A stretch of DNA of 64,000 nt from Leptolinea sp. UBA5203 (GTDB lineage Bacteria; Chloroflexota; Anaerolineae; Anaerolineales; Anaerolineaceae): NCBI GenBank assembly GCA_002412765.1, contig DHVR01000005.1, positions 124,001-188,000 on the forward strand, given 5' to 3'. The position numbers and the translations under genes were made by a program. The notes under the pieces are model-generated. The model made no database searches. It saw only the letters and a list, made by a program, of their open reading frames with translations, and was not told where the DNA came from. Shown here one piece after another: positions 42,686 through 50,391 of this stretch; within the stretch, counting starts at the first letter, position 1; each line of letters opens with the position of its first letter.

Positions 42686-43340
42686 TATGGATGTTCAAAA
42701 GATCACCGGATTTGTCATGCCAATTGGGAGTGGGGCGGTTGGAAAAACCAGCCTGGCCCTCACCCTTGAGAAACAAACTATACCCTTAGATTGGGAAGAC
42801 ACAATACGGAAGGTACAAAAAACGCTTAACCTTGAGTTCAACTATGTAGTGGATCCGATCCAGATCAAAGGACATCTGTTTCAGGTAACGCACCAATACT
42901 TGGTTCCACCAGGTCAAAAGGCTATTGAAGTAGCCGAAAAAGGCCGTAGTTTTGAAGATGTGATTGAGATTTATCGTGCAATAATCCGGCGTGTAGATGT
43001 AATTCTGCTTTCTTACAAAATTAATGATCTTGACACCTATCATGAGATCGAATATTGGGTAGAAAATGTTAACGGAATCATCAATGATAAAACAAACTTT
43101 ATCTTGGTTGGAACTCATTTGGATGCAATTGACAAACGGGAGGTAACCGATGAGATGGTCAAATCGGGCGTTCAATATGTGACAAGTCTTATACGAAATA
43201 TACGTCCTACATGGAAAGGACACATTGCTTCATTGGAAGTATCCAATATTAATGGGGAAAATACTGCTCAATTGCGAAAAATGATCTCGGGGTTTATCAT
43301 CTTGGCAACGGGTATTCAAGTCAATTCAGAAGACAGATAG
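42678..43340 (+). CDS. Small Ras-like GTPase (non-canonical G3)
   Basis: A 220-residue P-loop GTPase. G1 is GFVMPIGSGAVGKTSLALTL near residue 15. Where G3 (D-x-x-G) is expected the chain reads LVPPGQKAIE, so the Asp is lost but PGQ is kept, as in MglA/Arf-type TPGQ. G4 is FILVGTHLDAID (T-H-L-D instead of N-K-x-D), and LEVSNINGENTAQL resembles G5. Bacterial relatives act as polarity switches with roadblock proteins or as effector switches beside sensors. Here no GAP/roadblock gene is adjacent; the partner is the overlapping CBS-like gene. The altered G3 suggests slow or assisted hydrolysis. ATG 42678 or 42687 may be the start. Confidence 0.78.
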   Translation: MSDMDVQKITGFVMPIGSGAVGKTSLALTLEKQTIPLDWEDTIRKVQKTLNLEFNYVVDPIQIKGHLFQVTHQYLVPPGQKAIEVAEKGRSFEDVIEIYRAIIRRVDVILLSYKINDLDTYHEIEYWVENVNGIINDKTNFILVGTHLDAIDKREVTDEMVKSGVQYVTSLIRNIRPTWKGHIASLEVSNINGENTAQLRKMISGFIILATGIQVNSEDR

Positions 43341-43516
43341 TCCTAGCGACAACTTTGGTTAAAAATATGAACCATGGCATTGAAAAACGATCAGTGGGTA
43401 TTAAGACTGACAAAACACCCTGGCGGGTGCAGGCTGGTCGAATGTGGGTAAGATTCGTTAAAGCCTCTTTTCTTTCGCGCAGCACTTTCGAAGTGAAACA
43501 AATTTGAGTTCGGTTT
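43341..43516. other. Non-coding stretch with a REP-like motif
   Basis: No gene is supported. Near 43479-43499 is GCAGCACTTTCGAAGTGAAAC, whose CGAAGTGAAAC (43489-43499) recurs in reverse complement at 58781-58791 inside a decayed RHS cassette, and which includes the palindrome CACTTTCGAAGTG. It may mark a small dispersed repeat. Confidence 0.45.
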
Positions 43517-43615
43517 GATTGGCACATTCAATGTGGTTTGGTCAACTATTTTGCGGGAAGGCGCGGGATGCTGCATCAATTGGCTAAACTGGAGAGGCGG
43601 TGGATTGACCCCTCG
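43517..43615 (+). pseudogene. RHS core fragment, decayed
   Basis: About 100 bases align to the decayed RHS cassette at 58645-58740: TTGATTGGCACATTCAATGT versus GTGATTAGCACGTTCAACAC, then GGCGCGGGAT..., CAATTGGC(T/C)AA and GCGGTGG in the same order and orientation. The intact reading would be FNTEWSY...GAGSMRQLAKPDGAV, but here indels destroy the frame. No other part of an RHS gene is nearby, so this is an isolated scrap some 15 kb from the main RHS region. Confidence 0.7.
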
Positions 43616-43909
43616 AACCGTCCACCAATAAAGGAAACCTGCGTCACGTCAGATGGTCATGGTTTATGGATTCTAAAATTCAAGGATCAATCGAATGGAC
43701 CCTAAGAAAAATCTTAGTCATGAAGGCGGCAAGGATTAGCTTGCCTCAAGTGGATTTTGAGTCTTTATTTCTGATCCTTTGCGCCCACGACAAACTGGTC
43801 TTTTTTCCAATTATTTTTGTCCTCTTTGGAGTTGGAAGGATTTTGACCCAACCTTGGGTGTTTGTGCGTTTTTCCTCATGGTGACTTGGGTTTTTTTGAT
43901 TTAGTATTT

Positions 43910-44072
43910 TCGGAAAACTCAGTTCCAATATGGATGCCTGCTTTGGGCAGGATGATCCGGTGGATAATCAATATAACCAGAGTAGTACCAGTAGCAATCT
44001 CAAAGACTATCAAAGAGATGGTTAAATTACTCATTTAACTTGGATTGATCAACATCACTCTGACCAAGGCCA
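43910..44072 (-). pseudogene. C-terminal remnant of a third DsbD-like gene
   Basis: The minus strand encodes VMLINPS-stop-MSNLTISLIVFEIATGTTLVILIIHRIILPKAGIHIGTEF, clearly homologous to the last 55 residues of the DsbD-like protein at 45862-47415 (VMLINPSLMNNLTSSLIVFGIAF...HRILLPKLGIHIGTEL). Leu (TTA) has become TAA and the rest of the gene is missing. Its upstream end runs into the last codons of the thioredoxin gene 44055-44621, suggesting a deletion or recombination joint there. Confidence 0.8.
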
Positions 44073-44621
44073 CATGCGTGCCTCGGGACTATTTGGATAT
44101 TCCGTAAGAATCTCTGTCATTGCTCCCCGAAAAGCATGTTTTTCCTTACCCAGTAAGTACTCTGCCATGCCTCTTGTAAACAACAAACTGGCTGATCGTG
44201 GATTATTAGGGAATTGATCCAATCCATCATCCATCAGATCAATCACCTGTAAGTACTTTCCGCGAGGCATATCCAGTGCAGCTTTGCCCAAACGCATCAC
44301 GATCCTCAAATCTTCCACACCAAGATAACCATTTAACTGATACAACATTTTGCCATGAGGATCGAGAAAATAAAATGAGGGCGTCCAATAGGCAGCATAC
44401 TTAGCTCGAATCCCACGATTATTAAGAATATCCTGGCCTACCGGAATAAACCATTCAAACAATTCATGCTGTACATCCGAATCAGGGTAGGTACTGGCAT
44501 CCATTTTATTGCAGCCAGCACAGGCTTCGCGATGAAATTGCAGCAAGATACCCTTGCCTTGTTTCCGAGCCATTTCTTGGGCAAGGTTCAGATCATCAAT
44601 CCATCCCATTCTTAAGCCCAT
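44055..44621 (-). CDS. Thioredoxin-fold protein with C-terminal helical (TPR-like) region
   Basis: A 188-residue cytoplasmic or loosely exported protein with no clear signal peptide. The thioredoxin-like domain (residues 10-125) has the motif REACAGCNKMDASTYPD (CAGC) and the cis-Pro loop YWTPSFYFLDPHG. The rest is helical (SASLLFTRGMAEYLLGKEKHAF), TPR-like. It is the last gene of the minus-strand group DsbD-like, membrane thioredoxin, CcdA, and presumably receives or gives electrons in the same chain. Its last four or five codons (PWSE, stop) appear to come from a DsbD-like gene remnant. GGGAGG precedes the start. Confidence 0.82.
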   Translation of the reverse strand: MGLRMGWIDDLNLAQEMARKQGKGILLQFHREACAGCNKMDASTYPDSDVQHELFEWFIPVGQDILNNRGIRAKYAAYWTPSFYFLDPHGKMLYQLNGYLGVEDLRIVMRLGKAALDMPRGKYLQVIDLMDDGLDQFPNNPRSASLLFTRGMAEYLLGKEKHAFRGAMTEILTEYPNSPEARMWPWSE

Positions 44622-44700
44622 ACAGTCCCTCCCCGATATGTTATTCTACTTGTTTCAATCACCCTGATTATCAGCATCAAGGGTAGTTAATAGGTCGAAC

Positions 44701-45378
44701 TCAAGCCAGCCATAAGAAGTAAAAGCCGACCAGAAGCACAATGATGCCACTGGTTTTTTCAAACCAGACTGACCACTCACCCAATTTTCGAAAGCTTATC
44801 AACACGCCCGTAAATGTTCCAGCCAATAGAATAGGTACTCCCCGCCCAAGCGCATAAATAAAGAGCAATACCGCACCATACACCATACCTGAATTCTGGG
44901 CCATGACATAGGTCAGGATTGCAGCCAGCACAGGTGTAGCACATTGGGAAGATACCAATCCGGATACCAGACCCAGTAGCAGTGCTCCCCATAACCCTTT
45001 GGCTTGGATTTGTTCGCGCATTCCGCCAAACCAGGAAGGGATCTGTATCTGAAAGACCCCCAACATTTGCAACCCTATTAAAAAACATACTCCGGCGACC
45101 AGATAATACCAAAGGCGGGTTCCTCCACCCAATAAACCACCCACCACAGAAGCCACTATGCCCATCAACACAAAAGTGATTGCCAACCCAAAAGTAAACA
45201 ATAGTGAGATGGTGAATGCTTTTTGACGAGGTAAATCATGGGACTCTCCCACATAACCAATAATCAAGGGGATCATGGCTACATTGCATGGGCCAACGGA
45301 TGTCAGGACACCTCCCAGGAACACCAGGAAATATCCAAGGATCGATGTTGGCTGCAGCAAGGATGGATCGAGATTCAT
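44701..45378 (-). CDS. CcdA-type thiol-disulfide electron transporter
   Basis: A 225-residue membrane protein with six helices and the two CcdA cysteines: TSVGPCNVAMIPLIIGYVGE in the first helix (near residue 27) and LVSSQCATPVLAAIL (near residue 143). It transfers electrons from cytoplasmic thioredoxin to extracytoplasmic thioredoxin-like proteins, for cytochrome c maturation or protein disulfide reduction. Its ATG overlaps the stop of the upstream thioredoxin-like gene by 4 bases, so the pair is a functional unit: CcdA reduces, the membrane-anchored thioredoxin carries. Confidence 0.9.
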   Translation of the reverse strand: MNLDPSLLQPTSILGYFLVFLGGVLTSVGPCNVAMIPLIIGYVGESHDLPRQKAFTISLLFTFGLAITFVLMGIVASVVGGLLGGGTRLWYYLVAGVCFLIGLQMLGVFQIQIPSWFGGMREQIQAKGLWGALLLGLVSGLVSSQCATPVLAAILTYVMAQNSGMVYGAVLLFIYALGRGVPILLAGTFTGVLISFRKLGEWSVWFEKTSGIIVLLVGFYFLWLA

Positions 45379-45851
45379 TGATCTTCCTCTGCAAGAAGCT
45401 GCAATTGTTCAGTTAATTCACCCGCACTTAACGGGCCTAGAATCCCATTGCCTTTCTCAGTGCTGTCTATAAATACCTGGGTAGGTATGGATGATATCCG
45501 CGCTCTTTGTAGTAAGTTTTGGTTTGCCGGATCATACACATTAACATCCACTAAAGCAACTTGCTTGCTAAAAGCAGGATACACCTCATCCACAACAGCC
45601 ATCATATCAATACATGTCTGACAATTGTTAGAATGAAAGAAAAGGAAAGTCGGTTTGCCTTCTTCAAGATACCGATCCAACTGCATCTCAGCAGTTTCGG
45701 TCACAATACCGGGATCAGCATCTATTTTCTTTTGGGGATTTTTTACGATAATCACAACCAGAACTAAAATCACGAAGCCAGCTAAAATTATTATTTTTGG
45801 CAACCGGCCAAGTTTAATTGCCTTTGTGTTTTTTGAATTTTCACTAGACAT
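45375..45851 (-). CDS. Membrane-anchored thioredoxin-like protein
   Basis: A 158-residue protein with an N-terminal membrane anchor (IIILAGFVILVLVVIIV, residues about 20-36) and an outside thioredoxin fold carrying FFHSNNCQTCIDMM (CQTC) and the cis-Pro SSIPTQVFIDS. ATG 45851 is preferred over 45899 because AAGGAAAAGG lies upstream and the longer frame would overlap the DsbD-like gene. It ends inside the start of ccdA (4-bp overlap). The likely role is to accept electrons from CcdA and to reduce periplasmic-side disulfides. Confidence 0.87.
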   Translation of the reverse strand: MSSENSKNTKAIKLGRLPKIIILAGFVILVLVVIIVKNPQKKIDADPGIVTETAEMQLDRYLEEGKPTFLFFHSNNCQTCIDMMAVVDEVYPAFSKQVALVDVNVYDPANQNLLQRARISSIPTQVFIDSTEKGNGILGPLSAGELTEQLQLLAEEDQ

Positions 45852-45861
45852 AACCTTTTCC

Positions 45862-47415
45862 TTATTTTGACTTACGATATTTTGTTTTGGCCTTCTCATT
45901 TAATTCCGTTCCGATATGGATTCCCAGTTTGGGCAGGAGAATCCGATGAAGAAGCAGCACCAACAGGGTTGCAGCAAAAGCGATGCCAAAGACAATCAAA
46001 GAGCTGGTTAAATTATTCATTAAACTGGGATTGATCAACATCACGCCTGCCAAGGCGAGCATCAGCATGCCGCCGATCAGTTTCAAGATGCGACCGTGTT
46101 TCTCTTCCAATTTGCTGGCGTGCATGGTTGTGACTGCCGCGAAAAATATCACCATCTCATCCAATTGATAGATAAATAGATAAACCAGCAGCAGTGTAAC
46201 AAAAGTCATTCCAGTTACTTGCTGAGAAACTAATAGGTTTGTCCACAGGACTGGAAAACCAGCGGTGCAGGAGAATTCCACCAGAGAAACGCCGGCGGCC
46301 AGTACAACCGTGCCACCTACCAATCCCCAGAAGGATGTGCCTGCATCCATTAGACGGCGCATGCGTTGGAAAATGCCAGGTTTCTTTTCATCAGAAATCG
46401 TAAAGGATATGCCTTCCTTATACCAGAAGTAATCCTTGATATTGACCAGGGCAAAGAAAAGGGCGACCAATGCAACCACGACCTGAATCCAGCCTACAAA
46501 ACTCACCACGGTAAACATGGTGAACAATCCGGTGATAAACAGGCCATAGATAGCGGTGGATACCGTCAGGAAGATAAAGCCAATGAGGAAAATTTTCTTG
46601 CGGGAGCCGCTATGCAGGGTAAGCGTCAGCAGCATGGTCAGTACCCAAATGGAGCAGGGGTTAAAACCGTCTACAATCGAGATCAGGAGTGTGCTGACAA
46701 AGAGAGACTGTGCTGAAAGATCAACTTTGCCAATCAGGGGCAGGATGATGCTTTTTTCCTGAATGGACTGGGTCGTGGGTTCTGCCTTCGGAATCAATGG
46801 ACCAACCGTACTAGGGTCCGCCCCGTTGAGGATCGCCGCGCCATAATCCTCACAACCATCCACCAGACATTTCTGCACAGTAGATTCAATCTCTGCCTGG
46901 ATCTGGTCGCCGAAACCTTCCCAGTAGCGATCCCCAATAAAAATGGTGGGGACGGCATGAGGTTCAAAGCCATAAGATTTGGCCATTTGAATAAATAGGG
47001 CCTGGTTTTCTTCTACATACCAAACTTCATAATTCTTATATTCAATCTGATCAGAGGACAGGTCCAATGCGGTCAGAAAGGGTTTGGCAGCCGCACAATG
47101 GGGACACCCATCCCCCCAGAACATGTAGATTACCACTTTGGGAGAATCTTGCACCAACACGTTAGCCATCGAGATAGGTGTTTCAAGGATGGCAGAGCCT
47201 GATGGAACAGCTGTTTCCGTGGCAAATTCATGGCAGTAAGCCCCACAATGGAAGGGGGTATTTGTTGGGTATGGAGTTAATTCTGTGCTTTGCACATATT
47301 TCAGGGCCGGTTTTATAGAACCAGTATTTGCTTCAACTTGAGTAGTGAAAAGAAAGAAAAAAAGTGCAAAAGTGAGATTTACTACGATTGAATTAAGTTT
47401 ATTTTTAGTCATCAA
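45862..47415 (-). CDS. DsbD-like protein, second copy
   Basis: A 517-residue paralogue of the gene at 33077-34510. A signal peptide (ATG at 47415 or 47412) is followed by an extra N-terminal segment with paired Cys/His (FHCGAYCHEF) not present in the other copy. The thioredoxin-like domain has FWGDGCPHCAAAKPFL. After a short linker comes the CcdA-type membrane domain with DGFNPCSIWVL and VEFSCTAGFPVLW. It leads the minus-strand group of four thiol-redox genes. The FHCGAYCHEF segment might bind metal or heme; this is a guess. The two intact copies are about as alike in the membrane part as recent paralogues, and a third exists as a remnant. Confidence 0.87.
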   Translation of the reverse strand: MMTKNKLNSIVVNLTFALFFFLFTTQVEANTGSIKPALKYVQSTELTPYPTNTPFHCGAYCHEFATETAVPSGSAILETPISMANVLVQDSPKVVIYMFWGDGCPHCAAAKPFLTALDLSSDQIEYKNYEVWYVEENQALFIQMAKSYGFEPHAVPTIFIGDRYWEGFGDQIQAEIESTVQKCLVDGCEDYGAAILNGADPSTVGPLIPKAEPTTQSIQEKSIILPLIGKVDLSAQSLFVSTLLISIVDGFNPCSIWVLTMLLTLTLHSGSRKKIFLIGFIFLTVSTAIYGLFITGLFTMFTVVSFVGWIQVVVALVALFFALVNIKDYFWYKEGISFTISDEKKPGIFQRMRRLMDAGTSFWGLVGGTVVLAAGVSLVEFSCTAGFPVLWTNLLVSQQVTGMTFVTLLLVYLFIYQLDEMVIFFAAVTTMHASKLEEKHGRILKLIGGMLMLALAGVMLINPSLMNNLTSSLIVFGIAFAATLLVLLLHRILLPKLGIHIGTELNEKAKTKYRKSK

Positions 47416-48020
47416 TCCTCTCGAAAGTTCTTGTGATGTAACATTCTCCGCATTTCGAATGTGGTTTTCTGATTATCCATATGTTTTCAACCATGGACAT
47501 ACACTAATTCTTGAATAACGAACTCATTTGATTTTTGAAATCCTCCAAGAAATCCCACCACAATTTTAGCTATCCATAAATTAGTGGCATTAACACTTAT
47601 CAAAAAAGCCCTAACCAAAGTTTAACCTATTTTTCAAATCAGAACACAATTATTATTCCATCTGCGACCCATTTGATTACCTTCAGGTTTTTTAACTTAG
47701 AAAATATCTCGGTAAAAACCAGTGTCTTGATAAAGGTCATATCGCCTACCTTTTTGGAAAACCAGGGATGCTATTTTTGAACTATGGCAAATCCAATGGC
47801 TGATAGCTAGACTTGTAAAAAAGAACCCATGGGGGAGAGTAAGGAAACAATGAATTTGGATTGTATGTGTGGTAAATCATCAGTTTGATCGTTATTCGTC
47901 GGCTCTATGTAACTTACAAATAATCGGATGACTGCATATCATCAAACCGCAGTCATCCGATCGCTATACCCGTAATCTAAACATTTTCTACATAAAGCAT
48001 GCAGATCACATTTCCGTTCT
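47416..48020. other. 600-bp intergenic region with short ORF and strong hairpin
   Basis: The stretch holds the promoter side of the DsbD-like group. On the plus strand, a 12-codon frame (MNLDCMCGKSSV, 47850-47888) has GGAG/AAGGA upstream and is followed 34 bases later by a perfect hairpin (47923-47961). No larger gene is supported. Confidence 0.45.
47923..47961. terminator. Perfect 13-bp inverted repeat
   Basis: ATCGGATGACTGC (47923-47935) and GCAGTCATCCGAT (47949-47961) pair fully around a 13-base loop. It lies after a possible short plus-strand ORF and between two minus-strand transcripts. There is no T-run, so it may act as a two-way transcript end or as an RNA or DNA binding site. Confidence 0.6.
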
Positions 48021-48190
48021 TCACTGGGTAAAATGTTCCTCAGCCATTCCGTCATAGACATTGGAGATAAAGGTCGTTACTTCGTGAGTGGGTGCGGAAG
48101 CTACTTTCCCTTCTTGAACGGGATCAATTTATAAGAGTTACACGGTTGATTCGCTCAGAATGAAATCCACACCAGCATCAAGTAATTTGT
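48021..48190 (-). pseudogene. Decayed coding fragment of unknown family
   Basis: Read on the minus strand, one frame gives KLLDAGVDFILSESTV, stop, two codons, stop, then DPVQEGKVASAPTHEVTTF, ISNVYDGMAEEHFTQ and a stop. The protein-like composition over 50 codons with two stops suggests the 3' end of a lost gene upstream of the DsbD-like group. I do not recognise the family. Confidence 0.5.
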
Positions 48191-48198
48191 GAATTTAG

Positions 48199-48588
48199 TT
48201 AACTTTGTATAACTGAAACCACCTTATTAACTTGATCATCTGTCCATTCAAACAAATGATTTTTCTTAATCTCCAAGTCAGTGACTACGATATGCTGAAC
48301 ATAGGGTATCTGCAAATGATCCAGCGCAACTTTTGTGCAGGCAACCTGACATCCATCGATGGCGATGATTCCATTGGCGGCTTTTGCAGAATCGACCATG
48401 CCGCCGATATGTGCAGCCACACCAATCAGACAATACATTTGTGCTTTTCCCTGCCTATCCAATTCCATAGCCGCAGAATTGGCAATCTGACCCACATTGG
48501 ATCCACCTGAGCAAGATAATACCAAACGTGGACTATTGGCTGAACAACACGAGTTTTCATTCGTTTTTGAATCGCAACATTCTGACAT
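48199..48588 (-). CDS. DGC domain putative zinc-binding protein
   Basis: A 129-residue cysteine-rich protein: N-terminal MSECCDSKTNENSCCSAN, then LVLSCSGGSNVGQIANSAAMEL, GVAAHIGGMVDSAKAANG and IAIDGCQVACTKVALDH, the DGC box of a family thought to bind zinc. It is the last gene of the ArsR-headed minus-strand group and follows the permease by about 90 bases. The pairing of a DGC protein with an ArsP-like permease and a small thioredoxin is common in anaerobes and points to metalloid or thiol handling. Function unproven. Confidence 0.85.
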   Translation of the reverse strand: MSECCDSKTNENSCCSANSPRLVLSCSGGSNVGQIANSAAMELDRQGKAQMYCLIGVAAHIGGMVDSAKAANGIIAIDGCQVACTKVALDHLQIPYVQHIVVTDLEIKKNHLFEWTDDQVNKVVSVIQS

Positions 48589-48679
48589 TTTTTTCCTTCC
48601 TTCGAATCTCTAAATTAATAATCCTATCTGCCAACCTATTTGATAGAAATGCGGTTGTGGGTGATTCATGTTAGTCCCA

Positions 48680-50011
48680 TCATATTGCGGCAATGACCAA
48701 TCCAAATAAATACCCAGCCAATGTACTGAATACAGCCACCAAAGATACATAGATTGCTGTCTTCTTTTTACCCATCACCCCATTCAAAACCAAAATGGAT
48801 TGCAGAGACAGTTCCGGGTCTGAGAGCAGATAGGCCAGCAACGGACCGCGGGCCATACCCAGGTCAAGAAACATTTTCGCAATGGGAACTTCGACCAGCG
48901 TAGGGAAGTACATAAAGACCCCAAACACTACGCCTACAAAATTTGCCATGATTGTGTTTTGCCCGGCGATACTGCGCACCCAGGTTTCCGGGATGATGAC
49001 TTTGACAATGCCGGCAGCAAAAACACCAATGATTAATAATGGAAAAATTTGTTTTACAAATTTCCAGGTTTCCCAAATCCAACCACTCAGCTCATCTTTG
49101 GTAAACGAACGGCTGGCTACAACAGCGATACCAGTTAGCAGGATGATTTCTCCGATCAATCGGCCATTTAGACCAATAGCCAACGATCCAACATCCTCTT
49201 TTGGGGAAGCGATAAGAATGGTGAGTGCAATAAAGGCGAAGGCTGCGTATGTCCAACCTGTGAAGCCGTCGAGGATGTTTTCGAAACCTTTCCAAGCCGT
49301 AACACCTATGACTACCAACATGATGATCAACAGTGCGCCCTGTAAAGTGAGATTTAAGGATGAGATCAGGTTGCCCAGACCACTGTTCATGTCAAATGGC
49401 AGGTTGATTGAGGCGTAGACATTAGTCAACAGGTCAACTTGTAGGGTGCCTACAATCAGCACCGCAATCAGTATCAGAAAAAGTGCCCATACGGCTGGTT
49501 TAACTTTCGCGGTTTGATCAAAAACACCACTTGCAGTCATCTCAATTTCACGAGCACCTTCCTCTTTTCGGAAGATCCAGGCCATAATCAAACCGATGAT
49601 AATTCCAAATACAATGGAAAGAACCAAACGAGAGATAGCAATATCCATCCCGATGGTTGCGCCAGTGTAGGTGATGGCCAGGATGTTAATTGCCGGACCC
49701 ACGAATAGGAAAGTGATCGCCGGGCCGAGGCCGGCACCACGCTTCCAGATCCCTGCAAAAAGCGGCAGGATGGTACAGGAACATACGGCCAGGATAAAGC
49801 CGCCAAACGCTGAGGCAGGATAACTGATCCATTTGGAAGCCTTTGGGCCAAGGAAACGAGTGATCGCCTCTTTAGGGATCATCGTGCTCATAAAGCCGGC
49901 AATAATGAATGCCGGAACCAGACAAAGTAAAACATGCGCTGCAAGATAGTCTAAAAGTCCCGTCCAGCCTGCCCATAATAAAGTACCCGTATAAGTTATG
50001 ATTGCTTCCAT
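48680..50011 (-). CDS. Permease, DUF318/ArsP-like
   Basis: A 443-residue membrane protein with 9-11 helices. Signature segments are AFGGFILAVCSCTILPLFAGIWKRGAGLGPAITFLFVGPAINILAI (CSC motif and GPA-x-N), near residue 75, and later FPTLVEVPIAKMFLDLGMARGPLLAYLLSDPELSLQS. The family (YraQ, ArsP) includes permeases for organoarsenicals and is often paired with a small redox-active disulfide protein. ATG 50011 is set by AGAGGA just upstream and by the palindromic operator at 50034-50059, which would fall inside the coding region if the longer frame to 50092 were used. Confidence 0.87.
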   Translation of the reverse strand: MEAIITYTGTLLWAGWTGLLDYLAAHVLLCLVPAFIIAGFMSTMIPKEAITRFLGPKASKWISYPASAFGGFILAVCSCTILPLFAGIWKRGAGLGPAITFLFVGPAINILAITYTGATIGMDIAISRLVLSIVFGIIIGLIMAWIFRKEEGAREIEMTASGVFDQTAKVKPAVWALFLILIAVLIVGTLQVDLLTNVYASINLPFDMNSGLGNLISSLNLTLQGALLIIMLVVIGVTAWKGFENILDGFTGWTYAAFAFIALTILIASPKEDVGSLAIGLNGRLIGEIILLTGIAVVASRSFTKDELSGWIWETWKFVKQIFPLLIIGVFAAGIVKVIIPETWVRSIAGQNTIMANFVGVVFGVFMYFPTLVEVPIAKMFLDLGMARGPLLAYLLSDPELSLQSILVLNGVMGKKKTAIYVSLVAVFSTLAGYLFGLVIAAI

Positions 50012-50033
50012 TATGCTATCCTCTTTCGAAAAT

Positions 50034-50059
50034 AATACATTCAATACATTGAATGTATT
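50034..50059. promoter_or_regulatory. Perfect palindrome, probable ArsR operator
   Basis: AATACATTCAAT (50034-50045), AC, ATTGAATGTATT (50048-50059): 12-bp arms with perfect symmetry, just upstream of the permease start. ATTCAA/TTGAAT symmetry is typical of ArsR/SmtB sites. A weaker related site (ATGAAT...ATTCAT, 50780-50809) overlaps the start of the ArsR gene. Confidence 0.8.
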
Positions 50060-50099
50060 TAGAACAAAATAAAGAGCAGCGTAGCTGCTCATTATTAAT

Positions 50100-50336
50100 T
50101 TATGATTTCAGCCAATTTTCAATTTCTGTTTCATTCGGAATTCTACCAGAAGAGACCACGGCATCATTAATCACTAATCCAGGTGTTGATAAAATAGGCC
50201 ATTTCATAATTTCACTCATATCTGTCACTTTTTCAATCTCAGCTTCAATCCCCAATGTTTCAACAACTTTTCGGGTAACAGCTTCAAGTCTTTTGCAATT
50301 TGCACAACCAGAGCCAAGAATTTTTATATTTAACAT
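50100..50336 (-). CDS. Redox-active disulfide (small thioredoxin-like) protein
   Basis: A 78-residue thioredoxin-fold protein of the TIGR00412-type: MLNIKILGSGCANCKRLEAVTRK (CANC near residue 11), a cis-Pro loop in WPILSTPGLVINDAVVSSGRIP. Such proteins are regularly encoded with ArsR regulators and DUF318 permeases. GGAG precedes its ATG. It lies between arsR and the permease operator. The likely role is thiol or metalloid exchange with the permease. Confidence 0.88.
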   Translation of the reverse strand: MLNIKILGSGCANCKRLEAVTRKVVETLGIEAEIEKVTDMSEIMKWPILSTPGLVINDAVVSSGRIPNETEIENWLKS

Positions 50337-50391
50337 GTCAATCTCCTTAAGTTAAATTTAATAGGCCGCGAATGAATAGAACAATAAAAGG

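Noticed and set aside
43666..43884. 72-codon frame with hydrophobic stretch
   Set aside because: No ribosome binding site or recognisable family, and it sits between two decayed fragments; probably not coding.
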